This document shows, piece by piece, positions 22,858 through 27,284 of a stretch of 27,284 nt of DNA. Source of the DNA: Cardiobacteriales bacterium (GTDB lineage Bacteria; Pseudomonadota; Gammaproteobacteria; Cardiobacteriales; Wohlfahrtiimonadaceae); the NCBI GenBank assembly GCA_030150565.1, contig JASLFR010000081.1:1-27284 (forward strand), written 5' to 3'. Each line of letters opens with the position of its first letter. Position 1 is the stretch's first letter. Both the position numbers and the translations under genes were made by a program. A model generated the notes under the pieces. That model was not told where the DNA came from, did no database searches, and worked only from the letters and a program-made list of their open reading frames with translations.

Positions 22858-22923
22858 AGGTATTGCAAAAATAAGTGGAGAACTTTATTACTCATGGAGA
22901 AATTAGAATAACTAGCAATACCT
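22858..22923. repeat. Long-range inverted repeat between tRNA-Gln and prs
   Basis: AGGTATTGC (22858-22866) and GCAATACCT (22915-22923) are perfect 9-bp inverted repeats around 48 nt. Inside are the near-direct repeats TGGAGAACTT and TGGAGAAATT. If prs is read from the tRNA promoter, this would fold as a closed stem in the prs leader. Confidence 0.4.
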
Positions 22924-22930
22924 AAAAAAT

Positions 22931-23005
22931 TGGCTGGGCTACTAGGATTCGAACCTAGGAATGGCGGGATCAAAACCCGCTGCCTTACCACTTGGCTATA
23001 GCCCA
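22931..23005 (-). tRNA. tRNA-Gln (anticodon TTG)
   Basis: The 75-nt gene includes an encoded CCA (22931-22933). The acceptor stem TGGGCTA/TAGCCCA is fully paired, the anticodon stem is CGGG/CCCG with loop TTTTGAT (anticodon TTG), and the T arm is CTAGGTTCGAATCCTAG. The weak first U-A pair is typical of tRNA-Gln. This placement next to prs and lolB-ispE is common. Confidence 0.95.
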
Positions 23006-23020
23006 ATTAAGAAGAACTCT

Positions 23021-23048
23021 ATTATAAGAACTTTACTGAATTTGTCTA
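23021..23048 (-). promoter_or_regulatory. tRNA-Gln promoter
   Basis: Read on the - strand, TAGACA (23043-23048) and a perfect TATAAT (23021-23026) are 16 bp apart. Transcription would begin a few bases upstream of the tRNA. Confidence 0.75.
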
Positions 23049-23128
23049 CTCTATTTTTGAACTTTTATTAACCACTCTGTAGTAATTAATCTCTGTTCTC
23101 TGTTGAGCTCAGGTAGAATATATACCTC

Positions 23129-23157
23129 TCGACAAATTCAACGCTGATAAATATAAC
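23129..23157 (+). promoter_or_regulatory. Candidate lolB promoter giving a leaderless or near-leaderless mRNA
   Basis: TCGACA (23129-23134) and TATAAC (23152-23157) are 17 bp apart. The start of transcription would fall at about 23164, on the first lolB ATG, so either ATG 23162 or ATG 23177 would be translated with little leader. Confidence 0.3.
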
Positions 23158-23161
23158 AGAA

Positions 23162-23743
23162 ATGAAATTAAAATCTATGAAATATCTAAAAAAAACTGCC
23201 TATTTATTAACCGCACTCATCTGTGTGGGGTGTGCCACTCACCAAAATTCAAAAACCTACTCCAATATAGAGGAGGTTAATTCAATTACAGCTATTGGTC
23301 GCTCTGCTGTAAAATCCCCTGAATTTAATGGACAAGTCTTTCTCAACCTAAAAGAGCCCCGAAAAAATTATGTTGATCTCATTTTACAAGGCTCTCTTGG
23401 AGCAGGACGCACTGAGCTCTCACTCAAACCAAATACAATTATCATTAAATCTGATAATCGAGAGTATCGTGGGGATGATGTTGATCAGCTCTTTGCTGAA
23501 ATTACCGATATCCCTTGGCCTATTTCAGGCTCTCTTAGTTGGATTAAGGGATTAACAAATAAGAGTGAAACAATCATCACTTATGATGAGCAGAATCGCC
23601 CCCTCCACTTTATAGAGGATGGCTGGACTGTTCGTTACCAAGATTGGCACACCCAAAATGGGCTCTCTCTTCCCGAAAAGCTCACAATCGAGCAGGGGGA
23701 TATTCGTCTTCGTGTCGTGATTGAGCGTTGGAGACTCTCCTAA
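23162..23743 (+). CDS. lolB: Outer-membrane lipoprotein LolB
   Basis: The protein has 193 residues (E. coli precursor 207). The lipoprotein signal (KKTAYLLTALICVGC) has lipobox VGC at about residue 24. The body resembles LolB: AIGRSAVKS, LILQGSLGAGRTEL with the hydrophobic loop, PWPISGSLSWIKGL, and the C-terminal LPEKLTIEQGDIRLRVVIERW. LolB takes lipoproteins from LolA and inserts them into the outer membrane. Position directly before ispE, with TAATG overlap, is the classic arrangement and strengthens the call. The start is uncertain between ATG 23162 and ATG 23177; neither has a Shine-Dalgarno sequence. Confidence 0.9.
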   Translation: MKLKSMKYLKKTAYLLTALICVGCATHQNSKTYSNIEEVNSITAIGRSAVKSPEFNGQVFLNLKEPRKNYVDLILQGSLGAGRTELSLKPNTIIIKSDNREYRGDDVDQLFAEITDIPWPISGSLSWIKGLTNKSETIITYDEQNRPLHFIEDGWTVRYQDWHTQNGLSLPEKLTIEQGDIRLRVVIERWRLS

Positions 23744-24573
23744 TGGATACTTTTTATGCTCATGCCAAGATTAATCGCTTCTTAAGAATTGTTCGTCAAG
23801 AGGCGGATGGTTATCACTACCTTCAAACGGCTTTTCAATTTCTCAATATTTATGATCGAATCAGTTTTGAAGCTAAAAGTTCTGGAGGAGTTGAACTTCA
23901 CTACCACTATCACAATTTCATTCCTGAAGAGGATCTTATCTATCGAGCCATTAAACAGCTTGAAAATGCTACCAATCGAACCTTTCACCTCAATGTTTAT
24001 CTCGATAAGAGGCTCCCAATAGGGGGTGGAATTGGTGGAGGGAGCTCAAACGCCGCTACAACGTTAGTCGCACTCAATCAGCTTTATCAACTCAATTTAA
24101 GTAAAGAAGAGCTCTTAAGAATGGGGTTACAACTCGGTGCTGATGTGCCGATCTTTATTCATGGAGCTGCTGCTTGGGCAGAAGGGCGTGGCGAACAGTT
24201 CCGTCCTATAACGCTCAAAGAGGAGGATTTTTGGCTCATCGTTCCTAACATTAGCATTAGCACAGCTACTATTTTCAGTTCACCATCTCTTATGCGGGAT
24301 AATCCTCTACTCCCCTACTCCGCAACTCCCTCTTATCAGATGAATGATTGTGAAAGTGCGATTTTCCACCACTATCCAGAGATGGAAAAACTTATCAATG
24401 AGCTGAAAGCTCTCAACCAGAAACCTTTTATTACAGGAACAGGTTCATCAATCTTAATTCCCCGCTCTGAAGATGCAAAAAACCCACCACCTCAATTAGA
24501 GATGATGGGTAGAGATAATAATCTAGAGATTATTGGAGTGAGAAGCCTCAATGAGACGCGCTATCACGATTAA
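23743..24573 (+). CDS. ispE: 4-diphosphocytidyl-2-C-methyl-D-erythritol kinase
   Basis: The protein has 276 residues (E. coli 283). It is a GHMP kinase: AHAKINRFLRIVRQEADGYH at the N-terminus, the ATP loop PIGGGIGGGSSNAATTL near 91-107, and the C-terminal motif FITGTGSSILI. It phosphorylates CDP-methylerythritol in the non-mevalonate isoprenoid pathway. The start is ATG 23743, which overlaps the lolB stop as TAATG, with GGAG 8-9 nt upstream inside lolB; a longer frame from 23728 is unlikely. Its stop codon overlaps the stop of the convergent radical SAM gene (TTAA at 24570-24573), with no terminator between. Confidence 0.95.
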   Translation: MDTFYAHAKINRFLRIVRQEADGYHYLQTAFQFLNIYDRISFEAKSSGGVELHYHYHNFIPEEDLIYRAIKQLENATNRTFHLNVYLDKRLPIGGGIGGGSSNAATTLVALNQLYQLNLSKEELLRMGLQLGADVPIFIHGAAAWAEGRGEQFRPITLKEEDFWLIVPNISISTATIFSSPSLMRDNPLLPYSATPSYQMNDCESAIFHHYPEMEKLINELKALNQKPFITGTGSSILIPRSEDAKNPPPQLEMMGRDNNLEIIGVRSLNETRYHD

Positions 24574-26093
24574 CTTAAATGTTGGCGTTGGCGACTTGGT
24601 AAGGCGTTATGCTCAACAGTCGCTCGCTCAATCTCAATCGGCTCGCCAAGATAGGTGGGCCACCCTTTCTGTCCACTCCTGCTAAAGTCGATCCCCATCG
24701 CCCTTTGCAGCTCCCGCAGATCAAGATCCCCTCTCTCAACTAGATAATCATAAATATGGCGGAAATATCGAGTCAAGGCGATACTATGCGCGCGCCCAAG
24801 CTCTCGGTAAAGTGCGTCACAAAGAGCTGAGAAATTTTGAAAAGGTTGATCCTTTAAAATGAGTGGCAACGTCTCTCGAAAACGTCCTGAATTTGCGATC
24901 GAATCCCAATATTTTGCAAAACGCTCCATAGTTCGAATCTCTTCGTAAGGCATATCACGATTCTGCAACACAGAGTAGGGTTGCTCTTGACTAAAGCGGT
25001 AATCAAACTCACCACTATGGCGGATAATTGGCACCCCCTTAAGACGCTTTAAAATACCCACCTGAATCTCCTGCGGCTGCCATGAGTAGAGTTCATTAAA
25101 TCCTTCTGCAAAACTCTCTAAATCCTCATCAGGAAGCCCTACAATCAGATCCACATGCAGATGCACATCCGTATGTCGACTCAACCAAGAGATATTCTCT
25201 TTTGCCGTCTTTAGATTAGTTCTGCGGGAGATTAGATGCTGTGTGCGAGGATTGAGCGTCTGAATTCCGATCTCAAACTGTAACGAACCTTCAGGAAACT
25301 CCAAAATCTTCGCCTTCAGCTCATCAGAGAGATAATCGGGCACTAGCTCGAAATGGAGAAAAATCGATTCCTCTGGGTTTTGAGCAATCTTCTCTAAAAA
25401 GAAATCTAAAATTGCCAAAGTAAAATCTTTCTTTAGGTTAAAAGTACGATCAATAAACTTATATTGACGCAACCCTCTCTGATAGAGGTCATCCATCGCC
25501 TCTAAAAAAGGTTCTAATGGAAATCGCCATGCGGTCTTATCAAGACTTGAGAGGCAAAATTCACACTTAAAAGGGCAACCACGAGACGCCTCAACATAGA
25601 CCGTACGATGAGCAATATCTTCATCTGTATAGAGATAGTAAGGGAGCTTAATCTCAGAGAGCGGAGGCTCAATCCCCTTAATCACCTTCTCTTCTGGAGG
25701 ATTCTTCTCCACAAGCAGCGCATGAGCTAACTGATAGAAGCTAATATCCCCCCACCCTGTAATGAGATAATCGACTAAAGGAAAAAATTCAGCATCCTCA
25801 TATTCGTGGGAGACCTCAGGACCCCCTACTGTAATAATCAGATCGGGCATCAATTCACGAAGATCACGGATCAGGGTGATCGTCTCTCGGTAATTCCAAA
25901 TATAGATACTAAAGGAGATTAATGTAGGCGCCTCTTCATAGATCGCCTCTAAAATCTCCTCAGTACTCTGATTAATCGTAAATTCACGAATATGAGCAAT
26001 CGACTCAAGCTCATTAAGATTCGCCTTAAGATAACGAATCCCTAAAGCAGCGTGAGTATAACGAGCATTAAGGGTAGAGAGTAATATCTTCAT
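24570..26093 (-). CDS. B12-binding-domain radical SAM protein, unknown substrate
   Basis: The protein has 507 residues. The N-terminal part (about 1-130) has the Rossmann-like fold of B12-binding domains (MKILLSTLNARYTHAALGIR, LIITVGGPEVSHEYE), but the usual DxHxxG cobalamin motif is not seen. The radical SAM domain follows, with the cluster motif RGCPFKCEFC (Cys173, 177, 180). A C-terminal region (about 380-500) matches the DUF4080-type extension. Such proteins are widespread in gammaproteobacteria and usually called B12-binding radical SAM proteins; none close to this is characterised to my knowledge. It starts 14 nt after the xpt stop, so both are one transcript. It overlaps the ispE stop on the opposite strand. 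Confidence 0.88.
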   Translation of the reverse strand: MKILLSTLNARYTHAALGIRYLKANLNELESIAHIREFTINQSTEEILEAIYEEAPTLISFSIYIWNYRETITLIRDLRELMPDLIITVGGPEVSHEYEDAEFFPLVDYLITGWGDISFYQLAHALLVEKNPPEEKVIKGIEPPLSEIKLPYYLYTDEDIAHRTVYVEASRGCPFKCEFCLSSLDKTAWRFPLEPFLEAMDDLYQRGLRQYKFIDRTFNLKKDFTLAILDFFLEKIAQNPEESIFLHFELVPDYLSDELKAKILEFPEGSLQFEIGIQTLNPRTQHLISRRTNLKTAKENISWLSRHTDVHLHVDLIVGLPDEDLESFAEGFNELYSWQPQEIQVGILKRLKGVPIIRHSGEFDYRFSQEQPYSVLQNRDMPYEEIRTMERFAKYWDSIANSGRFRETLPLILKDQPFQNFSALCDALYRELGRAHSIALTRYFRHIYDYLVERGDLDLRELQRAMGIDFSRSGQKGWPTYLGEPIEIERATVEHNALPSRQRQHLS

Positions 26094-26107
26094 TCTAAAT
26101 TTAAGAG

Positions 26108-26677
26108 TTACTCAACAAAGCGGACATTTCCGCCCTCTAAGCCTGCGATACGCGCCAGCGACTCTACAAGAATATCCGCCTCCTCAAGACGACGACGCCC
26201 CTCTTGGAAACTCTTCTCAATCACAAAGCCCATACCAATTAAATTAGCACCCGCTTGATTCACCAACTCCTGCACACCAAGCGCAGCATTCCCATTTGCT
26301 AAGAAGTCATCAACAAAGAGAACATTATCCCCTTCTCTCAGATATTTTTGACTAACCGTCACCGTATAATGACGATCCTTAGTAAAGGAGTAAACAGTTG
26401 TAGAATACGCCTTCTCCATCGTTTTTGGAGTCCGTTTTTTCACAAAAACAACGGGAAGCTCCATTAAATAACCGATCATAATGGCAGGAGCAATTCCGCT
26501 CGCTTCAACTGTAATAATTTTATTGATAGGCAGATTGGCAAAACGGCGTACAAACTCCACCGCAATCGACTTCATCAAAATAGGATCCATCTGATGATTG
26601 ATAAAACTATCAACAATCAAGGTTCCATCATCAAATGCTTTACCATCTTTGAGGATACGATCTTTCAGTAATTTCAT
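26108..26677 (-). CDS. xpt: Xanthine phosphoribosyltransferase (Bacillus type)
   Basis: The protein has 189 residues (B. subtilis Xpt 194). It aligns along its whole length with that enzyme: DSFINHQMDPILM near 24-36, ITVEASGIAPAIM, VVFVKKRTPKT, SFTKDRHYTVTVS, the PRPP-binding loop VLFVDDFLANGNAALG, VIEKSFQEGRRRL and ESLARIAGLEGG. It converts xanthine and PRPP to XMP, a purine salvage step. Enterics use the unrelated Gpt, so this is the less common form in gammaproteobacteria. The start is ATG 26677, matching the family N-terminus; a longer frame from 26716 has no ribosome binding site. No purine riboswitch is apparent in the leader. A radical SAM gene follows in the same transcript. Confidence 0.92.
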   Translation of the reverse strand: MKLLKDRILKDGKAFDDGTLIVDSFINHQMDPILMKSIAVEFVRRFANLPINKIITVEASGIAPAIMIGYLMELPVVFVKKRTPKTMEKAYSTTVYSFTKDRHYTVTVSQKYLREGDNVLFVDDFLANGNAALGVQELVNQAGANLIGMGFVIEKSFQEGRRRLEEADILVESLARIAGLEGGNVRFVE

Positions 26678-26761
26678 AAATTGATCTTCTTTGCGTCTAG
26701 AGGAGAAAAGGCTCATACATGCTATAGAGAGGCATAAACCAGCAATAAAAAATTAGCGGGT

Positions 26762-26790
26762 ATCATACAGGAAGTGGGAACAATCCTCAA
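26762..26790 (-). promoter_or_regulatory. Promoter of the xpt-radical SAM transcript
   Basis: Read on the - strand, TTGAGG (26785-26790) and TATGAT (26762-26767) are 17 bp apart, a good sigma-70 promoter. The leader to ATG 26677 is about 78 nt. Confidence 0.6.
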
Positions 26791-26913
26791 TTTTAGCAAT
26801 CTTTATCCATTAGATAAGTTAAGATTCCCATCTTCTTCTAGAAAAAAGAGAAATAAATAGCGTTTGAGCAAAGATTACACAAAACTTTCAAAAGCCTCTA
26901 AGCACTGCGGTTA

Positions 26914-26933
26914 CGAAACTCACCTTAGTTTCG
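26914..26933. repeat. Short inverted repeat between xpt and the tRNA region
   Basis: CGAAACT (26914-26920) and AGTTTCG (26927-26933) are perfect inverted repeats around 6 nt. It lacks a T run and has no clear role. The 26791-26968 stretch is otherwise without recognised features. Confidence 0.25.
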
Positions 26934-26967
26934 CCAAAATCCCCGCCAAATTTCCTTTTAGAAAGCG

Positions 26968-26992
26968 AAAAGCCCGCAGGAATGCGGGCTTT
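26968..26992 (-). terminator. Terminator of tRNA-Ile2
   Basis: AAAGCCCGCA (26969-26978) pairs perfectly with TGCGGGCTTT (26983-26992) around GGAA. On the - strand it is followed by TTTT and a further T-rich stretch. It lies 12 bp after the tRNA. Confidence 0.9.
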
Positions 26993-27004
26993 CATCTGTC
27001 TGCC

Positions 27005-27081
27005 TGGTGGGCCTTGTTGGGATCGAACCAACGACCGCTCGATTATGAGTCGAGAGCTCTAACCAACTGAGCTAAAGGCCC
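27005..27081 (-). tRNA. tRNA with CAT anticodon, probably tRNA-Ile2 (lysidine-modified)
   Basis: The 77-nt gene encodes its CCA (27005-27007). The acceptor stem GGGCCTT/AAGGCCC is fully paired, the anticodon stem CTCGA/TCGAG encloses loop CTCATAA (anticodon CAT), and the T arm is GTTGGTTCGATCCCAAC. CAT can be elongator Met, initiator Met or Ile2. Ile2 is favoured: the acceptor has C4-G69 and C5-G68, known determinants for the lysidine synthase TilS, and the sequence is close to pseudomonad tRNA-Ile2 as I remember it. It lies 6 nt after the CCA of the tRNA-Val remnant. Confidence 0.88.
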
Positions 27082-27087
27082 AAAATT

Positions 27088-27137
27088 TGGTAGGCGTAAT
27101 TGGATTCGAACCAACGACCTCCACCATGTCAAGGTAG
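27088..27137 (-). pseudogene. 3' half of a tRNA-Val (anticodon GAC), lacking the 5' half; probable att site
   Basis: Read on the - strand, the 50 nt run from the anticodon stem (CTACC/GGTGG with loop TTGACAT, anticodon GAC), through the variable loop, a T arm (GTTGGTTCGAATCCAAT) and the acceptor 3' strand TACGCCT, to discriminator A and CCA at 27088-27090. This matches the 3' part of gammaproteobacterial tRNA-Val(GAC). The expected 5' acceptor strand (AGGCGTA) and the D arm are absent upstream; instead comes unrelated AT-rich sequence. The copy is therefore not a functional tRNA. A retained 3' end with a lost 5' end is typical of the att duplication left by an element integrated in a tRNA gene. 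Confidence 0.75.
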
Positions 27138-27144
27138 GTCTACC
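27133..27144. repeat. Inverted repeat at the break point of the tRNA-Val remnant
   Basis: GGTAG-GT-CTACC is a perfect 5-bp inverted repeat exactly where the tRNA-like sequence ends. It could be part of a recombinase core site, or arise by chance because the anticodon stem supplies half of it. Confidence 0.3.
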
Positions 27145-27284
27145 AAAAATACGTTACTTGTACGATATCCTACATAGCTTTATTTTAAAGGGATACAGTA
27201 TTTTTTGCAACTAAAAAATTCAGATGTAAATTAAGATCATTTAAAGTTTAGTAAGTATTTGGGCACCGAAATATTTCAGCGTTT
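27138..27284. other. AT-rich DNA beyond the tRNA remnant, possible end of an integrated element
   Basis: This stretch is more AT-rich than the genes to its left and holds no convincing gene. Short open tails enter from the right edge on the - strand (for example one ending in CPNTY then stop), but they are too short to assign. A promoter-like sequence pointing left lies at 27182-27210. Confidence 0.5.
27182..27210 (-). promoter_or_regulatory. Outward-facing promoter that could drive tRNA-Ile2
   Basis: Read on the - strand, TTGCAA (27205-27210) and TAAAAT (27182-27187) are 17 bp apart. It would read through the tRNA-Val remnant into tRNA-Ile2, which is followed by a terminator. Confidence 0.5.

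Noticed and set aside
22806..23006. A 66-codon open frame on the - strand upstream of prs
   Set aside because: Its first third is the tRNA-Gln gene read as protein (RVLIPPFLGSNPSSPA), and it has no ribosome binding site.
26678..26760. Purine riboswitch in the xpt leader
   Set aside because: The leader of about 80 nt does not show the three-way junction sequences of that class, which is in any case mostly found in Firmicutes.
26864..27070. A 68-codon open frame on the + strand ending LGSNQRPLDYESRALTN
   Set aside because: It reads antisense through a terminator and tRNA-Ile2. This peptide tail is a well-known artefact of translating the complement of a tRNA gene.
1..27284. CRISPR arrays, insertion sequences, toxin-antitoxin pairs, DNA uptake sequences
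   Set aside because: No regularly spaced repeats, transposase genes or terminal inverted repeats were found. The terminator stems share no common uptake word. No paired small toxin and antitoxin genes were seen.

Overview
The window is ordinary-looking chromosomal DNA of a gammaproteobacterium with fairly low GC. The gene content and order support this: rpmH-rnpA-yidD-yidC-mnmE, xerD-dsbC, yhbY next to ftsH, and lolB-ispE beside tRNA-Gln and prs. I cannot fix the genus. The base composition and compact housekeeping order would suit a Cardiobacteriales-type organism, but that is only a guess.

Layout. 1-303 is the 3' end of a catalase gene, followed by a shared terminator. 394-3228 (-) encodes a large FAD/Fe-S dehydrogenase of the respiratory D-lactate dehydrogenase type. 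3424-5016 (+) holds a GNAT acetyltransferase and a cation diffusion facilitator, probably one transcript. 5093-8073 (-) holds a di-haem cytochrome c peroxidase and ftsH. Next come a small membrane protein gene (-) and yhbY (+), whose start codons overlap on opposite strands. 8840-11029 (-) is xerD, dsbC and a second, shorter DsbC-like protein. 11113-12939 (+) is a Na+/phosphate cotransporter. 13104-13736 (+) is a lipoprotein built of LEA/apolipoprotein-like repeats. 13811-17736 (-) is the rpmH-rnpA-yidD-yidC-mnmE cluster, with metK upstream. 19278-21256 (-) is leuA and a small secreted protein. 21563-22806 (-) is prs-yggX. After tRNA-Gln, lolB-ispE (+) run into a convergent xpt-radical SAM pair (-). 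The right end has a tRNA with a CAT anticodon, probably Ile2, and the 3' half of a tRNA-Val(GAC).

How the genes fit together. Most are core functions: translation and tRNA modification (rpmH, rnpA, mnmE, yhbY, tRNAs), membrane and envelope biogenesis (yidC, yidD, lolB, ftsH, dsbC), and precursor metabolism (metK, prs, xpt, leuA, ispE). A smaller set deals with oxidants and iron (catalase, cytochrome c peroxidase, YggX). Several starts given here are internal to the longest open frame because a clear Shine-Dalgarno sequence decides them. TTG starts are inferred for ftsH, xerD and rnpA.

The most interesting signal is at the right edge. The tRNA-Val fragment keeps the anticodon arm, T arm, acceptor 3' strand and CCA but has no 5' half. 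It borders AT-rich DNA that contains a promoter-like sequence pointing back toward the tRNA. This is what one end of an element integrated into a tRNA gene looks like, with the element lying beyond position 27284. No CRISPR array, insertion sequence, toxin-antitoxin pair or complete novel system is visible inside the window.
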